Below the pieces are notes generated by a model. That model searched no databases, was not told where the DNA came from, and saw only the letters and a program-made list of their open reading frames with translations. Below, piece by piece: positions 1 to 12,590 of a stretch of DNA of 64,000 bases. Origin of the DNA: Torymus aiolomorphi (lineage: Eukaryota > Arthropoda > Insecta > Hymenoptera > Torymidae). Within the stretch, counting starts at the first letter, position 1, and every line of letters starts with the position of its first letter. Both the position numbers and the translations under genes were made by a program. The stretch is taken from NCBI GenBank assembly GCA_036365515.1, contig CM070874.1, positions 171,667,797 to 171,731,796 on the forward strand, written 5' to 3'.

Positions 1-239
1 CAACTTTATTGAAGTCTCCGTCGTGCCTCCTGGCGTACACTTAGCCGCTGCTGTCTCTCTCGCCGTCGCGCGTGAACTGTCGCCGGCCGGCGCTGCGAGG
101 TGCCGTCGGCGAGACTTTGTTGAGGAGGGGCGGTGAGAGAGGACCGCGTGGAGGGCGCTCATTGGCTGCGCACCGTATATTGCCTTTTAAGGCTTGGTGA
201 CGTCAGCGTCTCGCTGGTTGAGGCGCTGGATCGCCAACA
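1..239 (-). repeat. Possible LTR edge or promoter block (minus strand)
   Basis: This GC-rich block contrasts sharply with the AT-rich DNA after it. Read on the minus strand it starts TGTTGGCG, carries a perfect CRE-like palindrome TGACGTCA (198-205), an inverted CCAAT box (near 160), a TATA-like AATATA (near 177) and an AATAAA signal close to the window edge (near 8). That order of promoter then polyadenylation signal fits an LTR whose far end lies outside the window. No partner LTR, primer-binding site or polypurine tract is visible, so a host CpG-rich promoter remains possible. Confidence 0.3.
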
Positions 240-1843
240 ATTACATTTAATTTAATGCAATGGTACATATTACTAATTAATTTAACTTATTTCTATTTAA
301 TTCTGTGTATGTGAGTATATGTGTGCGAGAGTAGTTTTGAAGTCTGCCGCTCTTTTATGTGTTCAGAATAATGCGTTCAGAAAGATATTCAAGATAGAAC
401 CTTTGCTTCGTCCTTTATGCGCATGTCCCCTCCAAATGGAGCGTTGCTTTTATTTGTGTTAGTTTGACAGTTGAGCTGTTAGTGACGCTATCCAGCACGT
501 GAACAGAAAAATATTTTGTTTCAAATACTGTTTGATAGTGTTTATATACTGTTTCAATTATTGAATGATTTTAAGTGCATTAATGTTCTTCTGATTTCTA
601 GTGCAATTACGAAATCTCACAATAATTTCTGTACGAAACTTGTGTAGTTTGTTTTTGAACGACAATTCGAATCGGTTTAAATTTACAACTGCAATATAGC
701 AACAACTGCAGAGATATATTTTACGGAGGTTTAGTGCATATCGCACGCAGTACATATATAAAACCATTGGTAAGTACATTAGCATTATAATTATTTATTT
801 ATACTGTTTTTAGAAAATTGATTCATAATTTATTTGTCATTGTCAAAAAGAATATATACAGTTCTTTTATGTTTGTAGTGAAGATACATAGTAAACTCCA
901 ATCTAGTTTCAATATTAAATTAGAACTGCAAGAGAAATATTTTATGGAGATTTAACGAGATTGACGCACTGCATAATCGAACCATTGGTTAGTACATAAG
1001 CATTATTATCATGTCGGGATAAAATTTCGCATAATGTAAAGTCACAGGGTAACTAAGAGAAAAGCATAATACTATAATGTATCAGAGCGCAGCTGAACGT
1101 GTGTACTACTTCACACATGGACACAGACACATACGTAATTTCGCGGGGAGAGGGATCATGCATACATATAACACTTTGTTTTGAATCAAGTTCTTTGCTT
1201 TTCTCTCCTGTGACTTTAAACGGGTCGGTATAAAATCATATACAAGCTATTGTATTCTTATCTATCTTTCCGAATTAGTTTTTGACAAAATTTTTAATCT
1301 CGAGTATTTTTAATAAGTGTATTTATGTATATAAATGTCAATAAGTGTATATAAATCTTGTAATTGGAATACGCATTTACATTTATTTATATTTATATAC
1401 TATAAAGGGATACGGATTTGGGGCTAGTCGGCGCATAGGTTCCTGCCATACCGGCACTGGCTGCGACAGTTAGTGTCGTATGTACCACTGTACTGCCAGT
1501 GCGGTGATAGCCCGGCGGTACGGGCACTTGCTTCTCACCCGGGTGAATCGAATTCAATTCGTGATGTCTCCATTTTAGTTTTTTTATTTTTATTCTTAAT
1601 CCGTTACAATATATTTTTTAAAATTTATTTTTTAAAATTTATTATAAACGTATACTTATAAATGTAAAAATTGTTCCAATTACAACTTTTATGTATACTT
1701 ATTTATTTATCAATTATTGATTAATTATGGTCGTTACAATATATTACTAATTTTTTTTTTAATTTTCAAATAATATATAGTAGTTTCATATAGTTTCGAT
1801 AATTAAAAAAATTAATTGATATCATTTTTATTTTTTATGCGCA
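240..1843. other. AT-rich non-coding DNA
   Basis: No credible coding region is seen on either strand. Short similar phrases recur near 700-780 and 920-1010 (an agagatatattttatggag-like stretch followed by aaaaccattggtaagtaca), which suggests an old internal duplication of about 220 bp. A tRNA-like motif lies near its right end and is listed separately. Confidence 0.5.
1486..1556 (+). other. tRNA-related (SINE-like) fragment
   Basis: TAGCCCGGCGG resembles a pol III box A with a D-arm-like GCCC/GGGC pairing. About 35 bp later GGTGAATCGAATTC resembles a degenerate box B. The spacing is right for a tRNA-derived SINE head, but the T-arm and acceptor stem do not fold as a real tRNA. It is a candidate only. 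Confidence 0.3.
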
Positions 1844-1876
1844 TTGTATTATTTCAGATTGAAGCTTTTTGAAAAC

Positions 1877-4800
1877 ATGGAAACTCACGATGAGAATATC
1901 TGTTTGCTGTGTGACAAAATTATATCCCCCGACCAGCAACGAAATGTCAAAGAAAGAGCCATTGAATCATTGATTGCAGCAAGCTTACAGAGAAAAGACA
2001 ACAAACACAAACAGCTTGAAAAGTGTGAATCATTAAATATTCACAAGAATTGTCATGGCAATTATGTTAAAGAGTCAAAAATAAAGGCTGCGCAAAAAAA
2101 GCTGTAACTTCTAAAGTAAGTTCAAGGAGAGGTAGTATTAGCTTACGAAAATTTGACTTTAGTAAGTACTGTCTTTTTTGCGGAGAAGATGCGTCCGATG
2201 AGTATGAGGCCAAACGGAAGATTCAAACTAAAATGAATCTTTACAAAGTTCAACATGTTTTAAGCAATACTCTCCAAAATAATATTATGGAAAAAATTAA
2301 TTCGCTATTAGAAAATAGTAATTTACAAGATATTCGTCAGGAAGAATATAGAAATCTTAAGAAACGCATAGAAAACGTAGATTTAGTGGAACGGGCCGCT
2401 CGTTACCATGATCATTGTCTTAGGAAATTTTCAATTCTTAGACTTACTCAGCAGCCTAGCCGACCGATGAGCGAAGGTACATCCGAAGCTGTAGAGTATA
2501 TAATATCTTATTTGTGCGAATGTAGTGAAGACGAATGTCAATTTTCGATTAAAGATATTTTAAGTGAATACAAAGGAGAAGTTCCTATGAAACTAGATAC
2601 AATACAAAACAAATTATTAGAATATTTTGGTAGCACAATTACGATTTATAAAGTAAAAAATGATTTAGTGGTTTGTTTTGCATCTGTAAGAAATAAAATT
2701 CTCTCTGAGGAATGGTACAGAAATAAAAACTCAGATGAAGATAAGGAGAGTGAAAGGATAATCGAGACATCGGCGAAATTAATTTTGAATGATATTAGAT
2801 CAAAATATTACGACACAGCTAATTATCCTGCTCCCAATTGTTCATACCACGGTCGTTACGATTATTTTTAGATGTTTTAATTAAAAGTCACAAATGTTCA
2901 GAAAATTCTTATGTTATGTGGGATAAAAGAATTACAACACTTTGTCACATTATAATAAATTCAGTGAGACCTCCGTCATTTTTATCCCCTATATTGCTAG
3001 GCCTGTCATCGATGATGTATAAGAAACATGCTTCCAAAAATCTAATTGATTCGCTAGCGTATATTGGCTTGTGCATTTCGTACTATAAAACGCAACTTTT
3101 CGAGTCCTCTATAGTTTGCCAACCCGAAAGTTACGATGCAGGAAAATCGTATTTCCAATTTATTTATGATAATGCGGATCATAATACGTGTACTATCGAC
3201 GGCAGAAATACGTTTCATGCCATGGGTGGGGTGATCTGTGCAACTCCTGCCTCTGAAATATCGAGCAGTACGAAAATAGAGCGCCTGCGTCGTATTCCAT
3301 CGGCAACTAATGTAGGCACTTTTGGATTTGTACCTTTAAAGAATTTTCAAAGAGGTATTCAGTCAGGCCTTAAGAATATCAAAATTGAAGACTTCAATGG
3401 AACAAATCTAATTGTGAACAATCAAGTGGAGGATTCTGATTTATTGTGGTTTTATGGTAATTACGTACGGCGGGAAAACATGAGCGGCTGGAATAGCTTT
3501 ATGGAACTATGTACGCAAGTAAAACCATTTCACATATCAAGAATAATTCCGGTTCCATTTGTCAATGCACCGCCAAGTAATTACGATACAATTTTTACTG
3601 TTTTAATTGAAGCTAATAATAAATGCAAGAGCCAAGATCAAAAAAATGTTTTCGTCACTTTTGATCAACCTCTATATCAAAAGGCTAGAGAAATCATTGA
3701 GTGCTGTAAAGGAACTCAAAACGAAGCAAAGATAAATAAAGTTATTGTCAGGCTCGGAGGGTTCCATATGCTTATGTCCTACCTTGGCGCAATAGGTTTT
3801 ATAATGGAAGGTAGTGGATTAGAGGACACATTTTGTGAACTTTATGCTGAAGGTTCAGCCGAAAAACCACTAACTGGCCATGCCTATTCTAGAGCGATCC
3901 GGGGGAATATTTTAATTCAAAATGCTTTGGCGAATATTCTTTTTTCTTTGATCGATCTCTCAGATGAAGAAGTACTTGTTCTGAATAATTTGTTTAACCT
4001 CGTAGGAAAATCGGAGTTCCATACGTTGCTAAAAAATGATCAGTTCAAAGAAATAAAAAACAAGTTTATAAATAAATTAGAATCAATAAAAGAAAATGAC
4101 CCAACTGCACGATTATGGATTCTCTATTTTAATATGGTTGATCTGGCTAAGCAATTTATTCAGGCTGAAAGAAGCGGAAATTGGTCTAAACATTTGCAGT
4201 GTGTCCAACACATGTTGCCTTATTTTCATGCCAGCGGCCATAATCTTTACGCTAAAAGCAGCCACCTATATTTGCAAGATATGAATAATCTTGGAAATAT
4301 AATGGATGTTATGGAATATGACAAATTTAGACGTTCAGGTTATTTTACCATAAGGCGAATTGAGAAGTTTCGATCTGGTACATGGTCGGACATGATTATA
4401 GAGCAAATGCTAATGAGACCGATGAAAGTTAGCGGTGGATTGACTCATGGACGTGGGATAACTGAAAGTACTTTATGTAAATGAATTCTGTCAACTATCG
4501 TTCTGATTGAAGTAACGGATGCTATGGAGCAATTTTGTAACATCACTTACGTTACTTCGGATCAACACGTAGACGCAAGTAATTCGCGAATCACGAGAGA
4601 TTTACAGGACTCCAAAAAGTTGACAGAATTTTTCAAAAATCATAACCCATTTCCCGTGACCGATAATATATTATCGATTAGCACTGGGATAACAGGTTAT
4701 GATAAAATAAATTGTTACAAAGCATTAGAAATTGGTTTGTCTTCAATGAACAGAATTATTGGTGGTGATTTTGGTTCGGTGAAATTTCACAAAAAGGACA

Positions 4801-6438
4801 AAGTGCTATCATTGAAAGCAGTAAATTCTTCTGTAAAAATTGATAACGAAGTCGTAACAATTGACCCAACTCTTATATTCCAGAGAATATCATTAAATAT
4901 TCAAAACAAAACAGATATGCATAAGTTTTTAGAATATGAACTTGCTCCCTACCCTCTTTCTCTTTTTGACGAAGGCGGGATGCGGAAAGGAAGAAAATCA
5001 TCATTCTCGTGGTCCAAACGAGTTTTATGTGGTTGATGGAGGTTTCCTTTTGCATAAAGTTCGGTGGGATACTAATAAATCCATAGACTTTATTATTAAA
5101 CAGCATGTTGATTACACAACCCATAATTACAGTCGAAATTCCACCATAGTTTTCGATGGTTACCCAGAGGGTATAAATGTTAAAAGCACAAAAGCAGCCG
5201 AGAGGTCACGGAGAGAGAATAAAAATTTAGGCCGAGAAGTAGAATTCAATAGAGATACGATTATTACGATTTCGCAAGACAAATTTTTGAGCAGGAATAA
5301 AAATAAAAAAAAGTTAATTGAATTACTGTGCGAAGAGTTTGAAAAAGAAAAACGTAGTACAGTCGTAGCGGAAGAAGATGCTGATTTTCTGATTGTGAGT
5401 ACTGCTGACAAATGCAGCGTAAGCGGTACAACTTGGATAATTGGAGAAGACATCGATTTATTGGTAATATTAACGCAGCACTCACCTATTAATACTATTT
5501 ACTTTTTGAAACCTGGAAAAGGAAATGTGAATGATTGCATATATGACAGCAACAGTTTTAAATATTTGAAAGTAAAAAAGTTAATAGGTTTCCTGCATGC
5601 TTTCACAGGATGTGATACAACGTCTTGTTTTTTCAAACAAGGCAAAAACAAATTAATAAAGACGCTTTCCGATGATGTAGTTCTACAGCAAAAAGCACAG
5701 CATTTCTACGATCCCTACGTCACTCCTGATGTTTTAGCTTCGAGTGCTAACGATATAGTTAGCCAAATGTATGGCACCAAGAAAGATAAAAAGACTCTAC
5801 ATGAGCGGCGGTTTTTTAACTTTCAAAAGTCAGCTTTGAAAGGTAGTTTGAAATTAGAAAATTTGCCACCGACTGAAGGTGCTACTAAGCAGCACGCATA
5901 CAGATCGTACCTACAATTACAACAGTGGCTTGGTTATAAAAAGGATCCAACAGCGTGGGGTTGGAAAGAGCGACAAAATGTCATCTACCCAGTGCACACG
6001 CTGGAACCGCTTATTCCCGATGAGCTACTGAGTAAAATTAGTTGTAGGTGCGAGACGGGATGCAAAAAGAAAACATGCAGTTGTCGTAAATATGGGCTGC
6101 GATGCTCTCAAATGTGCTCGTCATGTCATGGTGATAGTTGCACGAACGTCGAAGAAACCACGATAGACGACAACACAGACATCGGTATTAATGATGATTC
6201 GCAAGACGAAGAGTTGATTTTCGAAAAATTGATGCAAATGCCGATGCAAGATGATACTCAACATGTAGACGAAGAAGAAAACGAAGAAACAGAAGAAGAA
6301 GAAGAAGAAGAAGAAGAAGAAGAAGAAGAAGAAGAAGAAGAACACGCTTCACAAATACACACAGATGCACCACACAAAAAAGCGAAAAATGCCAATACAA
6401 TAGACATTTGTATGTTGAATAACATTTTTTTAAAGTGA
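1877..6438 (+). pseudogene. Broken PIN/FEN-like nuclease plus CXC-domain repeat protein
   Basis: Five consecutive plus-strand reading frames form one decayed gene of roughly 1,500 codons. The N-terminal part has paired cysteines (CLLC, YCLFCGED). The middle has the phrase FIYDNADHN followed by DGRNTFHAMGG, which I recognise from many unannotated arthropod and cnidarian proteins. The C-terminal part has spaced acidic residues of a PIN/FEN-type nuclease fold (VVDGG, VFDGY, EEDADFLIV, GEDIDLLV, then FTGCDTTS). It ends with a CXC/tesmin-like cluster (CRCETGCKKKTCSCRKYG, then CSQMCSSCHGDSC) and a glutamate run. Breaks: a frame change in an A-run near 2094-2100, one in a T-run near 2868, an in-frame TGA at about 4482 where TGG would restore tryptophan, and a frame change between about 4990 and 5015. 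Family recognition is from memory; the nuclease role is inference. Confidence 0.75.
6291..6342 (+). repeat. (GAA)n microsatellite in coding sequence
   Basis: An uninterrupted GAA run adds about 17 glutamates to the acidic tail of the PIN/CXC protein. Confidence 0.95.
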
Positions 6439-7946
6439 ATATATTATTTTTTATTATTTAATAAACTAATAATACGTACCCAACCACACATATATAATTA
6501 ATTATTTATTTATGAAAAAAACATTAAAAAGTTTATTAAAATAATTATTGTTAATTAAGTATTGTTAAATAAACTTTTTCGGAGAAATAAGTAGGCCAGA
6601 TGTTATTATTTTCGCGAGCCATCCCAAAATAAAAAAAAAATGAAGTGTTTATGTCACTAAGTTACCGAGATATCAAAAATTTTTCGAGCGCGTCGGATTT
6701 GAAGTTCCTAAGTTCAGTTTTTTTCGCGTGACACTGTAGCCTTCTCCATTTTTGACCCGCACTTTTGTGATTATTTATAACAATGTAATTTTGCAATTAA
6801 TGTGACGCAATATTTTTTTTATGCGAGTGCAACTATTAATTCGATTTTTCGCGCCTGTCTCGTTTCTTAATATTAATAATTGAAGACGCGGCGATTTTTA
6901 CAAAAAAAAAATTATCTCGGCTTCTAGAGCACTTAGAGAGTTCGTAGGGACGTTGAAATTTGGGGAAAAATGCGAGCTTTCCAACGAACCTACTGTTGTT
7001 TATCTCCGACAAATACAGGAGTCGCAATTGCTTTTATTTATAACAAAAAAAATGACTTTTTTTTATTTTGCGATTTTTAATAACTAAATTTGAAATAATT
7101 GCTTAGCTATTCATTGCTCGTGAAAGTAGAGATGTTAAACTTTCAAAATCCGTTTACTGCATCCTCGTACGACGTCCCGCGGCTTGGAATAAATCGCGCA
7201 AAAATGACCAAAATCTAATAAATAAATGGAATTATGCAAAAACTATTCAATATTTTTAGCTAAAATTTTAACTGCTTATTAAGTACTATAAGAGCTATAC
7301 TAAAGCGAGTTATCAAGCACCTAGCAAATTCTTTAACGGAGTTATAAACAATCGTTAAAATGGCTATTTTCAGCGGTTTTTTGCGATTTGCAGTAAACAA
7401 ATTAACTAAATGTAAATCTGTAAATTGCGTTTGATAGATCTTTTCAATATCTACAAAGTTTACATTTAACTTTTTTCTGTAAAGTCAGTAGTTTTTCTTC
7501 TGTCGTCAAAAAACTGACGTTTCGATCATTAATTCATTATTTAAAAAATGATCCTGACATAATTTTTGGACGCACTCACCTGATCATTGTACCTGATGCC
7601 CCCCCCCGACCAGAATCCGCTCGCAAGCCTCTAGTTACAGTTAAGTCTGAAAAGGAGCTAAAATAATCTAATTTGACTGGCCTGTAAAGTCAGCGTAAGT
7701 CTCGCACCAGTTCAGAAATTGTCTGCATAAGTCACGTTCCACACAGATATAAATATATATATATAGTGCGGCAGTCATGACAGCGCTGTCGTGTACTCGC
7801 GCCCTCTGTTCTGAGCTTGCAGGGCAAACATCCTAATAGTTAAGAGGACGCAAGCTCGCCGCGGATACCGGGCTGAAAGAAAAGTGCCGGGTCATCACCT
7901 CGAGAACGAGGAAAGCGAGGAACCTTCACGGGTTATCGTAAGCAGA

Positions 7947-7950
<4 letters not shown>
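6439..7950. other. AT-rich non-coding DNA
   Basis: No gene is seen. The region begins with an AT-rich tail after the PIN/CXC gene (AATAAA near 6460 could be its polyadenylation signal), followed by runs of T and A with CG-containing words such as TTTTTCGCG. Near 7745 is a TATAAATATATA stretch that could be a TATA box for the GC-rich block that follows. Confidence 0.5.

Positions 7951-8037
<87 letters not shown>
7951..8037 (+). repeat. (GA)n microsatellite
   Basis: An almost pure AG dinucleotide run about 85 bp long. Confidence 0.97.
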
Positions 8038-8039
<2 letters not shown>

Positions 8040-8128
8040 CACGCCGAAGAAGGATGAGCTCGCGATTTTGGGAGGGCGAGAGGAACAGCGATCTGACGAG
8101 AGCAGTGTCAGCCGAGGCGCCTAGTTAA

Positions 8129-8662
8129 GGTTGTATTGGCTATATGTAAAAAATAATGTCAGATCAATCAAATTTCGTCAGTAGGTCAATAATATCATTA
8201 TAAACGTCTCTGCCAAATTTGAATATGATTTGCGAGCTAATTTTCGAGATATTGTAGTTTAAAATTAACATGGGTTCTTATGGAGATTCTCTGAATATGG
8301 CTATACTTATCGTAGTTATTGAAAAAATGAAGTTGAAAAAGTGGTGGTTAATTCTTGTAAATTTGTGTATACGTAAAATCTTTGTAATCGATTGCAATTG
8401 AAATGAATTGCTTTTGCGAGTTAGTATTAAAGAGCTAGTATTATTTATAGCATAAAAACCGTGTAATAAGGCATACAGTTATACCAAAAAGTGAGAAAAA
8501 TGAGTATTAAAATATTCTAAACCCGATGTAAAGTTTTGTTTACAGTTCTAAAAACCATTTTACATATTTGTTTACTCTTAGTACTGCAGAATATTACTGT
8601 TTTCAACGAATTATACGACCAAAATATTTGTTTTTGAATGAGACCTTTCGGCCAATACAACC
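8129..8662. mobile_element. 534-bp MITE with GGTTGTATTGGC ends
   Basis: Perfect 12-bp terminal inverted repeats (GGTTGTATTGGC at 8129-8140 and its complement at 8651-8662) bound an AT-rich segment without coding capacity. It sits exactly between two related GC-rich leader copies, so the sharp composition change supports both borders. I see no clear target-site duplication (GTTAA on the left, GAGGA on the right), so the superfamily is unknown. Confidence 0.6.
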
Positions 8663-9484
8663 GAGGACGCAAGCTCGCGGCAGAAATCGGGCTGAAAGAA
8701 AAGTGCTGCGTTAATCCCTCGAGAACGAGGAAAGCGTTCCGTCGAGGACAGGGGTAGATCAATGCGACCTGGCCGCCTGTGAACCTTCACGGGTTATCGC
8801 CGAGGTTCTGCACGACTGTGGACTACTGATTCCCCGCTTCGGATCCGAGTGACCGGCGCGCGCACCAAGCCAGCGCGACCGAACGGCATTACCGAGCGGT
8901 GAAAGACGCCCTGCAGCGCGAGCGAGACCGACTATCTCCGAAGCGGACCGAAGACGACGGAGCTGAAGAACCGACGCGGCCACGCGACATTTGAAGCCCT
9001 GTAGCCGACGGTGACCGGGAGGAAAGACGGCACCGAGTGAGTCAATTTGTTAAAGGCCTGCTCTCTCTCTCCGACCAGCGCGACCGATGTACGTATACAT
9101 TTGCCCTTCGACCTCCTAAGCGCCTTGCTCGCGATATACACGTTGTCGTCGGAAGGTCACACATGCACATACTCACACACTCACACATTCATACATGCAC
9201 ACACATACACACGGCGTACGAACGCCTCGATTGAACGAGGCACGACTGCTACCAGAGAGGTCGATAGCACGAGGAGGCGTGCTTCCCTCCGGTTGCAAAG
9301 ACCTGATGCCCATATCTCAACGTATTTTGTTTACGCCATGCACCCCGACGCGGTCCCTCTCGGCTTGGAGGAGAGAGAATCATAATCGCGAATAGCCCTT
9401 CAGGAATGCGCGTAAGCCGTCGAGTTGCTACGTCACAGTATGTACGCAATTAGGTCAACGTATAAGTTCAATAAATTAATAATT

Positions 9485-9899
9485 TTAACGTGCACAAGCG
9501 TTTTGATATAAATCCAAGAACTGCCACCATTTCGTTCGTAATTCCTGCTGCATGAACTCTTTCATTTTGATGACCTCATCATTCCCATCTGGATGACAAT
9601 GTGATGCATGTACTCTTATTGTACCAGGTTTCAATTGATTGTCGTTGTTTAGCATACAGGCAGTGACATGACATAGGTTAGTCGCACATCGGAAATAACT
9701 GAAAATATTTTTATTTTATTAATTTGAGATAAAAGACAATTTATAAAACTAATGTCTTACATTTTATTTCCATATGGCATTTTTCCATTCTGATGAAAAG
9801 TTTTTCCGTCCAATCTTCTTACACTTTTAGCGAGAAACTCTCTCTTTTTTTTTATTGATGAGCCATGATGAGTTAAAGTAAAAACTAATACATGAATTT
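9485..9899 (-). CDS. FLYWCH-like zinc-finger gene fragment, two exons
   Basis: Two minus-strand stretches join in frame across a 62-bp intron. The upstream exon ends at 9761 before GTAAGA, the acceptor TTTTCAG is at 9699-9705, and the downstream exon runs 9698-9485 to a TAA. The phase matches. The downstream exon encodes YFRCATNLCHVTAC and then HASHCHPDGNDE, the C-x4-C ... H-x-H pattern typical of FLYWCH zinc fingers, followed by an amphipathic KMKEFMQQEL segment. The upstream exon encodes RRLDGKTFHQNGK. I see no start codon, so at least one more exon lies upstream or this is a remnant. FLYWCH fingers occur in insect chromatin proteins and in Mutator-like transposases. Context cannot decide between these. 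Confidence 0.5.
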
Positions 9900-9904
9900 C
9901 TACT

Positions 9905-10489
9905 CAAAAACTCACTAGATAATGGAGATCAATAGGTCGCAGAAGCAAAAAATACACAAATGTCAAACACGAAAGAGGTTACTCTTCCGAATATTGCTCC
10001 ATACATATGTGCGATAAAATAAAACAAAACATATGTTCGATTTGTATGTATTCCATTTTATTACAAATAATATATACATGTAAACATTTACATAATATAA
10101 GAGTTTCATTGTAAAATATAAAGATAAAAGTATGAAAAAATAAATTATCGTAAAAAACATGCTATATTTATAAAATATATGAGAACTAAAGTAAATCATA
10201 TTTATGACTTGTTTAAGAAATCTAATTTTTTCCAACTCATATAAACCATATTGTTACAGCTATATATATTATAGAAAACTAATTATTTAGAGAGATTTTG
10301 GAGTTCTTATTTAGAAAAGTAAATTGCCTTGATTGAAGTGCAAAATAATGGTTTATTCTTAAACTATTTCTTTGCATTATTCCATACTAATGTAATTTAA
10401 TATTTTGAACCGTAACTAATACATAACTAACACGTACCGATTTAGCAGATAGTATAATGAAACTATATAATGTTTTCAAGCCCAGCCAT
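9905..10489. other. AT-rich non-coding DNA
   Basis: No gene or strong repeat seen. Short open frames here are composed of A/T-rich codons and show no protein pattern. Confidence 0.5.
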
Positions 10490-10807
10490 TTAGCCAAGAA
10501 ACGATCTATTCATAGTAAAAACAAGACAGGGACGGCATCCGCTAGGATGCCGTACCAGCAGCCGCTGCCATTGCTGGAAACGCTGAGAGCGCGGTGACGT
10601 GATTGTACCTATCACTTGGTACCACAGGTGCGTGCGGCATCGCCGGCGGTCACGGCTACGGCAATAGTAGTTCGTGCGGCGTGGCAATAGTACTAACGTA
10701 CTAATAAGGCGTGGATGCAAAAAGAAGAGCCAGATTGCCGAGGGCTTTGGTGCCGAGCCTTTTCCTTCTTTTGCTCTCCCTTTCGCCGTGTTCGTGTGTG
10801 TGTGCAC

Positions 10808-10810
<3 letters not shown>

Positions 10811-10854
<44 letters not shown>
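10811..10854 (+). repeat. (GT)n microsatellite
   Basis: A GT dinucleotide run inside a 400-bp GC-rich island (10500-10900) that has no credible gene. It is followed by GTGC repeats. Confidence 0.95.
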
Positions 10855-10857
<3 letters not shown>

Positions 10858-11001
10858 CGGTTCGTGCGTGCGTGCGTGAGTGCGCGCCGCGGCGAGTATA
10901 GTTTTTCGTAATTGAGAAGTGCGTGTAGTATAAGTTTGCCAGAGTACGAGAGCCGCGTCGGGGCGGCTGTTAAAAAAGATTAAAGATTAATGGATTTTTA
11001 C

Positions 11002-12076
11002 AATACCCTGGCTAAAAGTACCACTTTCGCTTCCGGCTCAAAAACGCAAATGTGATATTTTTGGCCCGAGTATGATGTAAAACAAGAAAACAAGATAACG
11101 AAAAAATAATGTTAGATTAAATAGTATTTTATTTTTCTTATATTTTATAGCTATTTTAAAGTTCTTATAGCACAGCACTGCTGCTTAATAATTACTTTTG
11201 TATACTTTTTTTTCGTCCCAACTAAGCGTTTTCCCGTGGATTGGTTTGTGGCTCTCGAAAGCTCGAATGATGGTCTATCTAAACCCATAATTGGTTTTAG
11301 CATTGTAGCTTATCTTCAACCTGTTTAGATTAAAAGAAAGTCGAAAAATATGGTACCTATGTACGCCCGAGGGACATTGATTCTCCTGGAAAGTTCTGAG
11401 AAAATGGTGTCTCAAAGCCATTCACGTTCGAAGAGCGGTGTCCCATCTAGAATAGCCGCTAATCTATGGCGCATCGAATGAATGCATTTTTTATAATACT
11501 AGCAAAATACCAACGCGCTGTGCGCGTACTATTTTGTTTTTTAGGTTATGAATATATATTATTTTTCATTATGATTTCAATTTAATTGGTTTAAATGATA
11601 GGATAATCAGATAATTTTTCAAAGCATAAACAAATTAATCTTTTTATTCCAATTTAATTTAATTATTTTAGTTCTAAATAGTTACGAATAAAAATTCGAT
11701 TTCAAAAATTCAAATGTAGCGGAAGTTGCGAATATTCGCGCCAATTCCTTACAGACCAATCAAAATCACTCTTTAAGTGCTTCACAACATCCGGCCATCG
11801 TTTTTTTGAGAGGAAAAATACAACACATGATCTGGAGGCGATATTAATGAATTTAATTAATACAATAATTAAGTAATTTAATTAATTAATTTACGCACAT
11901 AAATTTGGGAAAATTAGGTTGGAAAAACTTGGCAGTCGTAATTCGAATAAATTTTCAGACGAGCTATAAAGCTGGCCAATTTACCTTGCGTATTGCACAT
12001 AAGAATACTATTTTACATCATACTTTCCCAGGTCGAAAATAACACGTCCTCGTTTTTGAACCAGGACCAAAAGTAA
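11002..12076. mobile_element. Non-autonomous element with imperfect inverted ends
   Basis: The segment ending GTATGATGTAAAAC near 11083 is the inverted complement of TTTTACATCATACTTTCCCAGG starting near 12003. The match continues outward in interrupted form (ccaaaaat, cgtttttga) for about 70 bp on each side. The interior is AT-rich with no coding frame. Ends are eroded, so the borders are approximate and no target duplication could be assigned. Confidence 0.4.
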
Positions 12077-12590
12077 ATTTATGGAAAAAAGTAAAAAAAA
12101 ATACATAATTTAAGATTAAAAAAAGTAAATTTTCCAAAACTAAATTTATGGAATTCAATTTAATACCGGCAGACGTTTCCGTACGAAGGTGGAATCTATT
12201 GAAGGATTTTCGAACATTGAAATATATTTTACCTATATAAAATAATCACATAATTACCATTACATCCTATTGAAAAAAATTCTATAAAATTACGTTCTAT
12301 AACATCATCTCGGGAGGACAAGAGAAGTCTAGAGATGCTCTAGCAAGGGGTGGTCCTATGATGTCCCATAAATACTTGGCGGGCCCGACCGCGACGATTG
12401 GTAGCTTACTGGTGAGCTATTTAAATGTAGAATATTTAAACTAAATTTTTGTATGAATTCATTATTTATTTATATAAGTCCACTATAAATAATTACACTA
12501 GCTTCAATTTCTAATTGACCATTTATATTCTCATACAATATATCTAGAATCAGGATTAACTTTCACTAGAACAGCGAGAATAGCATTTTT

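Larger units (their letters stand above)
7846..9480 (+). other. Duplicated GC-rich leader-like block, possible LTR or transcript leader
   Basis: A stretch at about 7850-7940 (gaggacgcaagctcg, gggctgaaagaaaagtg, cctcgagaacgaggaaagcg, aaccttcacgggttatcg) recurs at about 8663-8800 with extra bases. The two copies are separated by a GA microsatellite and a MITE. GC-rich sequence continues to about 9460 and stops at an AATAAA (near 9469). With the TATA-like stretch near 7748 this could be a long LTR or an untranslated leader. No protein in this block looks real. Confidence 0.35.

Noticed and set aside
6121..6400. Minus-strand frames rich in Phe or Leu runs
   Set aside because: They are the complement of the GAA microsatellite in the plus-strand gene.
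9037..9449. Overlapping 65-112 codon frames in the GC-rich block
   Set aside because: They overlap in several frames on both strands, include CA-repeat-derived runs and show no recognisable domain.
10674..10911. Small plus-strand frames with Val-Cys repeats
   Set aside because: Produced by the GT microsatellite; no start context or family pattern.
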